Origin: Acidovorax temperans
Lineage (GTDB): Bacteria > Pseudomonadota > Gammaproteobacteria > Burkholderiales > Burkholderiaceae_C
Assembly (NCBI RefSeq): GCF_006716905.1
Contig: NZ_VFPV01000002.1
Span: 1,206,501 to 1,270,500, forward strand
Direction of reading: 5' to 3'
Length of the DNA: 64,000 nucleotides
The notes under the pieces are model-generated. The model was not told the origin of the DNA and did not search any database. It was given only the letters and a program-made list of their open reading frames with translations. Numbering within the stretch: position 1 is the stretch's first letter; every line of letters begins with the position of its first letter. Of the stretch, positions 19,031 to 26,645 are shown piece by piece. Made by a program: the position numbers and the translations under genes.

Positions 19031-19864
19031 ATGCCACGCCCCGCCACCTACAACCCCACCGTCCTCATCGCCAAGACTGTCTTCCTTCAGCGCATTCAGG
19101 AAGCCGTCGGTGACGGCTACCGCTACTACGCCACTGGAACAATTCCGCCGCACAGAGCCCTTGGCCTCGTGCGGAAGTTCGCCGAGGCCTATGGCGTTCA
19201 CTGGGACAAGAACGAGCGGTATCGCCGCAAGGCCGCAGGCCTTGGCAACGCGCGGCTGGTGCTCGGCCTCAACCAAGAGATGACGGTCGACTTCTTTCTG
19301 TTGGTCTCGCCAGGGGAGCACGTTGCCCATCAACTCGAACGATTGGCGGATGCGACCAAGCTTCCGATTCGATACCGCGAGTTCGAGCTGGTCACGATGA
19401 CACTCAAGGGCCGTGACAAGCCCGGCCTCACTTGGCGCCTTGATGCTGCCACGGTCAGTGCCTGGCGCGAGCGCCTGCATCTGCACACGGCGCACTACAA
19501 CCGCGCGGCACTCTTCCAAGACTGGTTCAGTCTTTACCGCGTGCCCGGTTTCGCGGGCGTGCGGCGACAGGTTGGCGACCTGGTCGCATTCTGGCGCCGC
19601 GATTGGAACAAGCTTCGGGGAGCCGACCCGTGTCCGCTGAGCTATCCGCACGACGAGCCAAGGTACCGCGCGATTCCGGCTGTCACCAAAGGCGAAGACG
19701 GCATGTACTGGCCGGCACGAGGTTTTCCAACTACGCGACAGCTGCCGACGCTGTTCTATGTCCGCAAACAGAAGGACGTTGGCGAACCGCTGCGACGACT
19801 CGTGCGACGCCTGCAAGATGCCTCTGTGACCGCCCAGCACACCCCCGGCAGTGAGTCGGCCTAG
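19031..19864 (+). CDS. Island protein of unknown function, 277 aa
   Basis: The frame begins MPRPATYNPTVLIAKTVFLQ, with an in-frame extension to 19001 that looks non-coding. It is a basic, soluble protein with many Arg and Trp residues (ERYRRKAAGLGNARLVLGLNQ, FWRRDWNKL, GEDGMYWPARGFPT) and no membrane segment. I do not recognise a catalytic motif. The length is coherent and codon use looks coding to the end. Basic proteins of this type occur as conserved cargo in proteobacterial islands, so DNA or RNA binding is possible but unproven. Confidence 0.65.
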   Translation: MPRPATYNPTVLIAKTVFLQRIQEAVGDGYRYYATGTIPPHRALGLVRKFAEAYGVHWDKNERYRRKAAGLGNARLVLGLNQEMTVDFFLLVSPGEHVAHQLERLADATKLPIRYREFELVTMTLKGRDKPGLTWRLDAATVSAWRERLHLHTAHYNRAALFQDWFSLYRVPGFAGVRRQVGDLVAFWRRDWNKLRGADPCPLSYPHDEPRYRAIPAVTKGEDGMYWPARGFPTTRQLPTLFYVRKQKDVGEPLRRLVRRLQDASVTAQHTPGSESA

Positions 19865-20172
19865 GTAGGGGGAGGGCGAACCCGTGCCGCCACAAGTGCC
19901 GCGCTATTCAAGCCCAAAGCCTGGCTGACGCGCGCAGCAAGACGTCACGGCGCCTGCCTCGTGCCTGGTCAGGACTGGACCAAGCCCGAGACGCGGCGGC
20001 GTCAGTGTCGTCCCCGGAACCGTCACTGCACCGCCCTGATGCTTGCCTGTGGGCTGAAGGTGCGCCAAACGCTAGGCCCCCTTACTGTTGGCGCTTGGGA
20101 TTCACCGTGCCGGTACTGCGCCGGCACTGTTCGCTACACGAGACCTCACCACAACTCTCTGCGAACAGCATC
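19865..20172. other. Non-coding gap in the island
   Basis: This 308-bp stretch holds no convincing reading frame, repeat or terminator. The frame that enters the next gene from 20005 lacks protein-like character before 20173. Confidence 0.5.
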
Positions 20173-20895
20173 ATGAAAAAATTGGTCGGCATCAAATCCC
20201 GCGACGGTGGAAAATCCGCGTCCCTCACCTATCCGGTCCCCGTCAAGTCGGCGCGCAGAGTCCAGAAAGTTCGGCTGCCGGTCGGCGCCATCCGTATCGA
20301 CGACGATGGAGAAAGCCAGACCTTCGGCGTCGGCTTCATCAAGTTCGTCAGCGGCTACAGCCTGAGCCTGCTCAACGATGCGGACCAAGCGGCGGCACAG
20401 GCTTGGCTCGAGCAGGCCGCAACCCGCTGCGCGGAAGGTGGCGCAGCGCCAGCCAGGGTGTCTCTGCTCGATGTGGGCGCCAAGCTGGACGAGCTGCTTG
20501 AGCTGATGAGGGTCAGTCGTGCTCAAGCTGACTGCGCCAGCACGCTCGGTCCGGTTCTGCCACCGGCCGTGCCTGCTTCAGTCTATGTTCTGCCCGAGGG
20601 GCCTGCGCCAGACGAAGATTCAGAGGGCAAGCTTCTGCGTCTGCTCAGAACCTTCAACGCGGCGGCGGCCGAAATCGTGCCCATGATGCCCAAGGCAGCT
20701 GGTGTGTTTCACATCAAATACAAGTTCCGTCCCGAAACCGTCGAGGAGGTTGAACGCTCCTGGGTGCTGTCAGCGACGATGGACAAACGTCTGAACGGTC
20801 GTGGTCAGCTCAAGCGGACTGGACCGCGCGAGGAGCAAGCGCAGGCCCGATTTGGAGTATTGGATTCAGTCGTGGACGCGGCAGACACGGAGTAA
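20173..20895 (+). CDS. Island protein of unknown function, 240 aa
   Basis: The ATG at 20173 begins MKKLVGIKSRDGGKSASLTY. Residues 20-90 look like a compact beta-rich fold (KVRLPVGAIRIDDDGESQ). A proline-rich linker near residue 135 (LPPAVPASVYVLPEGPAPDE) leads to a C-terminal region LLRLLRTFNAAAAEIVPMMP, FHIKYKFRPETVEEVE. No known motif is seen. A decayed copy of its C-terminal 100 codons lies at 22692-23010, which shows that the gene belongs to a family that has been duplicated in this element. Confidence 0.65.
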   Translation: MKKLVGIKSRDGGKSASLTYPVPVKSARRVQKVRLPVGAIRIDDDGESQTFGVGFIKFVSGYSLSLLNDADQAAAQAWLEQAATRCAEGGAAPARVSLLDVGAKLDELLELMRVSRAQADCASTLGPVLPPAVPASVYVLPEGPAPDEDSEGKLLRLLRTFNAAAAEIVPMMPKAAGVFHIKYKFRPETVEEVERSWVLSATMDKRLNGRGQLKRTGPREEQAQARFGVLDSVVDAADTE

Positions 20896-21149
20896 TCGGC
20901 GGGGCCGTTAGAGCGATTCCGCTCGCCAAATGGGATTTTTTTGAGGCCTGCATCGCTGCCGAAAAAACAAGACAAGACCAAGAGCAGGTGCTTGGCGATG
21001 TGCCTTGGTGGGGGCCTCAGATGTGGAAATCACAAGCGACGCAAGATGAGTGCGACCGGATGTCTCAACCAAAAATCAAGGACTGCTCCCTGTTTGCGAT
21101 GAGATTCCTTTAGCTAAAAAGCAGCGGTTTACGCCCATGAACCTAGCTA
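20896..21149. other. Gap between a cargo gene and the IS200-type element
   Basis: No gene is supported here. The stretch is A-rich near 20935 (a run of T and A) and contains no strong hairpin. Confidence 0.45.
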
Positions 21150-21812
21150 CCAAAAGGAGGCCCCCCGGCTCTGCCGGGGAGGCAGTAGAAGTTTGACTTT
21201 TCAGGAGGTTGTCCACCGTAGAGACTTTCAATCGTGAGCCGCCAAGCAAACGAAAGGAAGAAACACGATGGACAAGTATGAAAGTTTGAGTCCCACGGCC
21301 TGGGATTGCAAATATCACGTGGTCTTCATCCCCAAGTGTCGAAGGCGAACGCTGTACAAGCAGCTACGCGAACACCTGGGTGAGGTATTCAGAAAGTTGG
21401 CCGCGCAAAAGGAATGCAGGGTTGAAGAGGGGCATCTGATGCCCGATCACGTGCACATGATGCTGTCGATCCCACCGAAGTACTCGGTGTCGCAGGTGGT
21501 GGGCTTTATCAAAGGCAAGAGCGCAATCCACCTTGCGCGGGTGTACGGAGAGCGAAAGCGCAACTTCGTGGGTCAGCACTTCTGGGCGCGAGGGTACTTC
21601 GTCTCGACGGTGGGACGCGACGAAGCGGTGATACGGGAGTACATCCGAAACCAGGAGAAGGAAGACGAGAGGTTGGACCAACTCGGTCTATGGAGGTGAG
21701 TAGCCACCGATAGGTGGCCCCAAGAATGAGGGGCCGCGTTAGCGACCCCTTACAGCCGCTTTGAGCGGCTCACATCCCGAATGCCCCCGGCTTTGCCGGG
21801 GGATGGTTACTG
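21150..21812 (+). mobile_element. IS200/IS605-family element (tnpA only), ends approximate
   Basis: One Y1 transposase gene is flanked by subterminal hairpins with 3-nt loops: CCCCGGC-TCT-GCCGGGG (21163-21179) on the left and CCCCCGGC-TTT-GCCGGGGG (21784-21802) on the right. Such imperfect palindromes, and no inverted terminal repeats, define the family. The cleavage sites themselves cannot be fixed from one copy. Confidence 0.85.
21268..21699 (+). CDS. tnpA: TnpA, IS200/IS605-family Y1 transposase
   Basis: The 143-residue protein has the HUH motif in GHLMPDHVHMMLSIPP (His-Val-His, about residues 58-65) and the catalytic Tyr in VIREYIRNQ near residue 130. It cuts and rejoins single-stranded DNA at the element ends. 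Length is typical for IS200-type TnpA and the frame is intact. It is preceded by GGAAG at a suitable distance. Confidence 0.96.
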   Translation: MDKYESLSPTAWDCKYHVVFIPKCRRRTLYKQLREHLGEVFRKLAAQKECRVEEGHLMPDHVHMMLSIPPKYSVSQVVGFIKGKSAIHLARVYGERKRNFVGQHFWARGYFVSTVGRDEAVIREYIRNQEKEDERLDQLGLWR

Positions 21813-21872
21813 ACTACACAAGAAAGCAGTCGCATTTCGCAGACGGCATTTTCAACCCACTAAGGAAATATC

Positions 21873-22340
21873 ATGGCAGACCAAAAAAACCACTTTCCAT
21901 CTACGATTTGGCATGGTGTCGAAATTCGCGGCAACTACCTTTGCCTCTTTGAATCGATTGACAAGGGGCGCGTGAAGTACCTCACGCTCCAGCAGGAACA
22001 TCTCGATGAAGCGGCCGAGGCATGTGACGAATTCGCATTGGATAGTCGTGAGCGAGTCAGTGCGTTCCAGGACATCATCGACTCTCGCGTCCATGAGTGG
22101 TGCGAAATTCTGACCCCTGAATTTTTCCTCGAATCCTTCACGAACCAGGTCTATAGCTTCGAGAAAGACTTTGTTCCGAAGTTGACGGGCAGTTTTGAAG
22201 ATTTCATGGAGGCATACGACACGTATTGGGATGTCGTGAATGAGTACATTTCGAGAACGCCGTTCGACGAGGCTCCCAGTGAGGCTGCTCTTCGAGAACG
22301 GCATCGCGAGTTGTCGGCCTACCTGGCCCGGCACCTTTGA
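21873..22340 (+). CDS. Island protein of unknown function, 155 aa
   Basis: The ATG at 21873 follows AAGGAAATATC, a good ribosome site. The product is acidic and soluble, rich in Glu, Phe and Tyr (DEFALDSRERVSAFQDIIDS, FVPKLTGSFEDFMEAYDTYW), with no signal peptide or membrane helix. I recognise no family. GC is lower than in the core genes around the island, which supports acquisition. A strong terminator follows at 22426, so it is a single-gene unit. Confidence 0.7.
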   Translation: MADQKNHFPSTIWHGVEIRGNYLCLFESIDKGRVKYLTLQQEHLDEAAEACDEFALDSRERVSAFQDIIDSRVHEWCEILTPEFFLESFTNQVYSFEKDFVPKLTGSFEDFMEAYDTYWDVVNEYISRTPFDEAPSEAALRERHRELSAYLARHL

Positions 22341-22425
22341 GGCCGGCATGAGGGGGGTGTGCTAAGCGCCCCAAAAAAATGGCGCTGGTTGCCTCTCGGC
22401 CGGCAGCGCTTATCAACAATTCATA

Positions 22426-22459
22426 ACAGGGTGTGACCGAGTCACCCCCTGTTTTTTTG
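22426..22459 (+). terminator. Rho-independent terminator after the 155-aa cargo gene
   Basis: Stem ACAGGG-T-GTGAC / GTCAC-C-CCCTGT with loop CGA (22426-22452), followed by seven T. Confidence 0.85.
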
Positions 22460-22691
22460 CTTAGTTCCCTCAGTTTTCGCACTCGAACTCTCAAGGTGAA
22501 GGGGAATCCTCGAGTGGTTAGGTTTCGGAAGTTCAGGGCCCAGAGGTGGCCTCGTAGATGCGCCTCCAAGACGCATGTATTTTTTGGGCCCGATGTCGAG
22601 CATCAGGTTACCTGTTTGTGGCAGCTGCTTGAGTGGAGCGATGACCTCTCGACACACAGATTGCTTGTGCGGTTGTCCCTTCGTTGTGGTT
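22460..22691. other. Gap with no visible gene
   Basis: No coding frame, repeat or hairpin of note is seen between the terminator and the decayed gene copy. Confidence 0.4.
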
Positions 22692-23010
22692 CTGCTTCAG
22701 TGTCCTGCCCGAGTGCCCTGGGCCGCACGACGAATCAGAGGCCAAGCTTCTGCGTCTGCTCAGAACGTTCAACGCGGCGGCGGCCGAAATCGTGTCCATG
22801 ATGCCCAGGGCCGCAGGCTGGTTCCACATCAGTACAAGTTCCGCCTCGAGACCGTCTAGGAAGTGAAATGGTGATGGGTACGAGTGGTGACCACGGACAA
22901 AACGCTTACAGGGTCTCAGTTAGCTCAAGCGGGCCCGGCCACGCGAGGAGCTGGCGCATGCACGGCTTGGGACAGTGGACACGATGGTCGACGTTGCAGA
23001 CGCGGATGAG
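22692..23010 (+). pseudogene. Decayed second copy of the 240-aa cargo gene (C-terminal part)
   Basis: From 22692 the sequence follows the cargo gene at 20575-20895: the block AAGCTTCTGCGTCTGCTCAG at 22742-22761 and the following GCGGCGGCGGCCGAAATCGT are shared, and scattered matches continue to the GCAGACGCGGA end. Frameshifts and a TAG after TTCCGCCTCGAGACCGTC break the frame. The N-terminal half is missing. Confidence 0.8.
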
Positions 23011-23319
23011 TCCGTTGGGTCGTGAGTCCGTATGAGTCGCTACACACTGGGAGCTGGTCGCTGCAACTGGCCGACTCGCAGTGGTGCCAGTTGGCCGTGC
23101 TGCTCGGCCTACCCGCTGTAGCGCCCGAAGGTGTCCGAAATGGGGTGTTTGACTAGGCTATGATGCTGCCGTCGGGCTTCCGGAGTGGCAGAAAGTTATG
23201 CCAAATCTATGCCAAACCAGTTGCCGATGGGTGCAAGTGCTTGCCAGCGACCGCTCGTAAGTGCTTGATTTTGCTGGCCCCTGCTGGACAAGAACACCCG
23301 TCAGAGCCCTTGAATTGCT
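23011..23319. other. Island right end, no gene visible
   Basis: An integrase gene would often lie here, but no frame with integrase motifs (R...HxxR...Y) is present. The stretch holds the tandem repeat at 23197-23218. Confidence 0.5.
23197..23218 (+). repeat. Tandem 11-bp repeat near the right end (possible integrase arm site)
   Basis: TATGCCAAATC is followed directly by TATGCCAAACC. The spacing and the ..GCCAAATC/..GCAAATC core recall the pair at 11076-11097 near the other end. Confidence 0.45.
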
Positions 23320-23365
23320 CTCATAATCCTTTGGTCGCGGGTTCAAGTCCCTCACGCCCTACCAA
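23320..23365 (+). repeat. Right attachment site (46-bp direct repeat, right copy)
   Basis: Exact copy of 10971-11016, that is the anticodon loop to CCA end of the upstream tRNA. The 5' half of a tRNA is absent here, so it is not a gene. Confidence 0.93.
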
Positions 23366-23504
23366 AAGGCCTGCTGCGAATGCAGCCCACTTTTTCATAA
23401 AAAGTGGCATTTTTCAAAAAATGCAGTCTGGCGTGTATTACAATCTCAGTCATGCGATGAAGCTGATGTCTTCGCTAAGAAGACAAAAGCAAGTTGCATA
23501 AATT

Positions 23505-23533
23505 TTTAAAGTTCTAAAAATTTATGCTATAAT
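23505..23533 (+). promoter_or_regulatory. Promoter of tRNA-Arg
   Basis: TATAAT at 23528-23533 lies 17 bp after TTTAAA at 23505-23510, and the tRNA begins 11 nt further. The surrounding 60 bp are strikingly A+T rich. Confidence 0.7.
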
Positions 23534-23543
23534 TCAAAGCTTA

Positions 23544-23620
23544 GCGGCTGTAGCTCAGCTGGATAGAGTACTTGGCTACGAACCAAGGGGTCGTGGGTTC
23601 GATTCCTGCCAGCCGCACCA
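23544..23620 (+). tRNA. tRNA-Arg (ACG anticodon)
   Basis: A 77-nt cloverleaf with encoded CCA: acceptor stem GCGGCTG / CAGCCGC, anticodon loop CTACGAA, T loop GGTTCGATTCC. The ACG anticodon is read as ICG and serves CGU, CGC and CGA codons. Confidence 0.96.
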
Positions 23621-23626
23621 ATGTTT

Positions 23627-23660
23627 AAAGCCTGCAACTGAAAAGTTGCAGGCTTTTTCA
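23627..23660 (+). terminator. Terminator after tRNA-Arg
   Basis: Perfect stem AAAGCCTGCAACT / AGTTGCAGGCTTT with GAAA loop (23627-23656), followed by T residues. Confidence 0.9.
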
Positions 23661-23700
23661 TTTGTCCAATCGCTTTATTCTTTTCGGAGATGAATGCGCC

Positions 23701-24261
23701 ATGAGCAAAGCCTTCACCAAAGAGACGGATGGTGATGAAGATGACGAGGTGTCGTTGCCTCCCTTGGCCAAAGGTGCCAAGAACTACATCACTCCTGCAG
23801 GATACGCACGCCTTCGTGCGGAGTTGCTGGACCTGATTGACAACGAGCGTCCTAAAGTCGTCGAGGCAGTGCACTGGGCTGCCAGCAACGGAGATCGTTC
23901 CGAGAATGGCGATTACCTTTACGGCAAAAAGCGGCTGCGGGAGATTGATCGTCGCATCCGCTTTTTGACAAAGCGTCTAGAGATCGCTGAGGTGGTTGAC
24001 CCTAGCCTTCACGCGGGTAGCGATCAGGTGTTTTTTGGCGCCACCGTGACCTATTGTGATGATGAGGGAGTGGATCGAACCATCACCATCATGGGCATTG
24101 ATGAGGCGGACAGTCACGCGGGGCAGGTGAGTTGGATTGCGCCCGTAGCCCGGGCATTGCTCAAAGCCAGGGTGGGGGATGAGGTGGCGCTTCCGACTCC
24201 AGCAGGCACCCGCATGCTGGAGGTGAGATCCGTCTGCTATCCCGACCCTGTAAAGTCTTGA
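23701..24261 (+). CDS. greB: GreB, transcript cleavage factor
   Basis: The 186-residue protein has an N-terminal coiled coil (ITPAGYARLRAELLDLIDNE to LREIDRRIRFLTKRLEIAEV) with the acidic tip GDRSENGDY, and a C-terminal FKBP-like domain ending near PTPAGTRMLEVRSV. GreB rescues backtracked RNA polymerase by stimulating RNA cleavage. An acidic extension of about 25 residues precedes the Gre fold. The start at 23701 is the first in-frame ATG with a purine-rich leader. It converges with spoT. Confidence 0.92.
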   Translation: MSKAFTKETDGDEDDEVSLPPLAKGAKNYITPAGYARLRAELLDLIDNERPKVVEAVHWAASNGDRSENGDYLYGKKRLREIDRRIRFLTKRLEIAEVVDPSLHAGSDQVFFGATVTYCDDEGVDRTITIMGIDEADSHAGQVSWIAPVARALLKARVGDEVALPTPAGTRMLEVRSVCYPDPVKS

Positions 24262-24305
24262 GTTGTGGCTCTCCTGCCATCGCTGCTCTGGATGGCAGGG
24301 CAGAG

Positions 24306-26582
24306 TCACGTCGCTTGCGGCGTGATTCTGTTGGCACGAATCACCGCCTGGGTGCGGCGCAAATTCCGCAGAGCCGCCTCCAGATGTGCCTGGTCACGTA
24401 CCGCAACAACGAACCTAAGGTCAGTGGTGTCCAGGGCGGCCTCGTCATCCATGTCCACATGGGTGATGTCCGCTTCGGAGTTGGCCAACTCCTGGGCGAT
24501 CCGTGCGAGTACGCCCTTGCCGTTGATGACGGTCACAACCACCCCGGTTTCGAACAGGCGTGTCGGTTCGTCTGCCCAGTCCACGGCAATGAAGCGTTCG
24601 CTGTCTTTGTGCTGCAAGCGCTTGGCTACACTGCAATCCGCGTTGTGTACGACCAGCCCCTCGCCGCGGCCCAGGTAGCCGACGATGCGATCACCCGGCA
24701 CCGGGCGGCAGCAAGGTGCATATTGTACGGAAGCGTTTTCACTACCATCCAGAGTGACTGCGCCCTGGGAGAGGGTCTCGTGTGAGGTGTACCGCTCGCG
24801 CGTGAGCAGCAGTGCATCGGGACGATGGCCGTGCTCGCCCAGCAGTACCACCAGCCGTTTTGCCACGATGCTGGCGATACGTTTGCCCAGTCCCAAATCC
24901 GTCAGCAATTCACTGCGGTTGCGGTTGCCTGTGAAGCGCAACAGCTTTTCCCAAAGAGCATGCGTTTCGCCTTCGTCGGGCGGGAGCTGTTCCAGGCCTT
25001 CCGCGCGAATTGCCTGGATGAGCAGTTTTTCGCCCAGGCTTTCGGACTCGGTGTGGGCCAGTGTTTTGAGGTAGTGGCGTATCTTGGAGCGTGCGCGCCC
25101 AGTGCGTACGAACCCCAGCCAGGCGGGGTTCGGTGTGGAAACAGGCGTGGTGATGATCTCGACCACATCCCCATTTTTCAGCTCAGTGCGCAAGGGCACT
25201 TGCTCGTTGTTGATTTTGGCGGCAGTGGTTCGATCGCCCACATTGCTGTGGATGGCGTACGCGAAATCCACCACTGTGGCTCCGCGCGGCAATGCCATGA
25301 TCTGGCTCTTGGGTGTGAAAACATAGACCGCGTCCGGGAAGAGATCCACCTTGACATGGTCCCAGAACTCCGCGGCATCCCGGGTTTCGTTCTGGATGTC
25401 CAAAAGCGATTGCAGCCATTTGGTACCCAGTCGCTCCGCTGATGAGCCGTCAGAGTCTTGCGCCTTGTAGAGCCAGTGCGCTGCCACGCCGGCTTCCGCA
25501 ATCACATGCATCTCGTCTGTGCGCATCTGGAATTCGATGTTGATTCCAGATGGCCCCACCAGCGTGGTGTGCAGAGACTGGTAGCCATTGAGTTTGGCAA
25601 TGGCGATGTGATCCTTGAACTTGCCTGGGACAGGCTTGTACATCTGGTGCAAAACACCGAGTGCGGTATAACAGTCCGTGATGGTGGGTACGATGACGCG
25701 AAAGCCGTAGATGTCCGTCACCTGGGCAAAGCTCAGGTGCTTGAGGTGCATTTTTTGGTAAATCGCGTACAGCGTTTTCTCGCGCCCCGCCAGGCGAACT
25801 TTCATGCCTATGCGATTGAAGGCTGCGTCTACCTCGGCTTGTACCTTTTGCACCAGATCCCGCCGCCGGTTGCGCGACTTGTTGACCGCCTTCGATAGGG
25901 TGGCGTAGCGCCAGGGGTGCAAATGCCGAAACGCAAGGTCTTGCAACTCGCGGTAGGTCTGGTTCAGCCCCAGGCGGTGAGCAATAGGCGCGTAGATTTC
26001 AAGCGTTTCGGAGGAAATGCGCCCCCACTTGCTGCGGGGCATGTCCGACAGTGTGCGCATGTTGTGCGTACGGTCGGCCAGCTTGATGAGGATGACCCGC
26101 ACATCCCGCGCCATCGCCAGCAGCATCTTGCGAAAAGACTCTGCCTGGTTTTCTTCCCGGGTGTTGAACTGGAGCTTGTCCAGCTTGGTCAGTCCGTCCA
26201 CCAGCTCTGCCACCGGGGCGCCGAACCGGTCAATCAGATCGGCCTTGGTCACGCCGCAGTCTTCCATGGCGTCGTGGAGCAGGGCGGCCATCAGGGCCTG
26301 TGCATCCAGCTTCCAGGCGGCGCATTGCGCCGCCACGGCAATGGGGTGGGTGATGTAAGGCTCACCGCTGTTGCGCAGTTGCCCCAGGTGCGCTTCGTCA
26401 GCGAAGCGATAGGCCTGCCTTACCTGTTCAATGCTGGCTGCGTCCAGGTAGCTGAGGTTTTCCGTCAGCGCAGCAAAGCTGGCCGCTGCGGCGTTGGCTG
26501 CGGCGGCGGTAGGGCTGGCTGTAGGCTGGGCATCGCCAGGTCGGGTCTGCGTTGCAGAAGGTAAGTTGAGCACCGCGGTCAT
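24306..26582 (-). CDS. spoT: SpoT, bifunctional (p)ppGpp synthetase/hydrolase
   Basis: The 758-residue RSH enzyme has an HD hydrolase domain with intact HDxxED (LLHDAMEDCGVT, about residue 98), a synthetase domain (YGFRVIVPTITDCYTALG), a TGS domain (VYVFTPKSQIMALPRGATVV near residue 415) and a C-terminal ACT domain. It sets the alarmone level in starvation. In this group it usually follows gmk and rpoZ in one operon; here an IS4-family element separates it from rpoZ, so its expression may now depend on a promoter in the short leader upstream of 26582 or on the IS end. Confidence 0.95.
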   Translation of the reverse strand: MTAVLNLPSATQTRPGDAQPTASPTAAAANAAAASFAALTENLSYLDAASIEQVRQAYRFADEAHLGQLRNSGEPYITHPIAVAAQCAAWKLDAQALMAALLHDAMEDCGVTKADLIDRFGAPVAELVDGLTKLDKLQFNTREENQAESFRKMLLAMARDVRVILIKLADRTHNMRTLSDMPRSKWGRISSETLEIYAPIAHRLGLNQTYRELQDLAFRHLHPWRYATLSKAVNKSRNRRRDLVQKVQAEVDAAFNRIGMKVRLAGREKTLYAIYQKMHLKHLSFAQVTDIYGFRVIVPTITDCYTALGVLHQMYKPVPGKFKDHIAIAKLNGYQSLHTTLVGPSGINIEFQMRTDEMHVIAEAGVAAHWLYKAQDSDGSSAERLGTKWLQSLLDIQNETRDAAEFWDHVKVDLFPDAVYVFTPKSQIMALPRGATVVDFAYAIHSNVGDRTTAAKINNEQVPLRTELKNGDVVEIITTPVSTPNPAWLGFVRTGRARSKIRHYLKTLAHTESESLGEKLLIQAIRAEGLEQLPPDEGETHALWEKLLRFTGNRNRSELLTDLGLGKRIASIVAKRLVVLLGEHGHRPDALLLTRERYTSHETLSQGAVTLDGSENASVQYAPCCRPVPGDRIVGYLGRGEGLVVHNADCSVAKRLQHKDSERFIAVDWADEPTRLFETGVVVTVINGKGVLARIAQELANSEADITHVDMDDEAALDTTDLRFVVAVRDQAHLEAALRNLRRTQAVIRANRITPQAT

Positions 26583-26636
26583 GCCTTAAATGTAGCGCGG
26601 GAGTGGGAGGGCTGGCAGAGAAGCAAAAAAAAGCAC

Positions 26637-26645
26637 CGCATAGCG
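26637..26645. repeat. Target-site duplication, left copy
   Basis: CGCATAGCG flanks the IS4-family element here and at 28090-28098. Confidence 0.88.

Larger units (their letters stand above)
10971..23365. mobile_element. tRNA-borne genomic island (about 12.3 kb), integrase missing
   Basis: The element is bounded by the 46-bp direct repeat of the tRNA 3' end. Its left part has a compact minus-strand replication module (regulator stump, small proteins, primase-helicase, nuclease). Its right part has unrecognised plus-strand genes. Neither an integrase nor any capsid, tail, conjugation or plasmid-maintenance gene can be seen. An IS21-family element without target duplication lies where the regulator and integrase would be expected, which suggests that a deletion removed them. 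Base and codon use differ from the core genes on both sides. Confidence 0.85.

Noticed and set aside
11016..23320. An intact prophage
   Set aside because: No capsid, portal, tail, lysis or integrase genes are present; the replication genes suit a satellite or a relic.
23320..23365. A possible second CAU tRNA gene
   Set aside because: Only the 3' 46 bp are present; no D arm or 5' acceptor strand precedes it, so it is an attachment site.
24273..24299. A hairpin CCTGCCATC / GATGGCAGG between greB and spoT as terminator
   Set aside because: No T run follows on either strand, so termination cannot be claimed.
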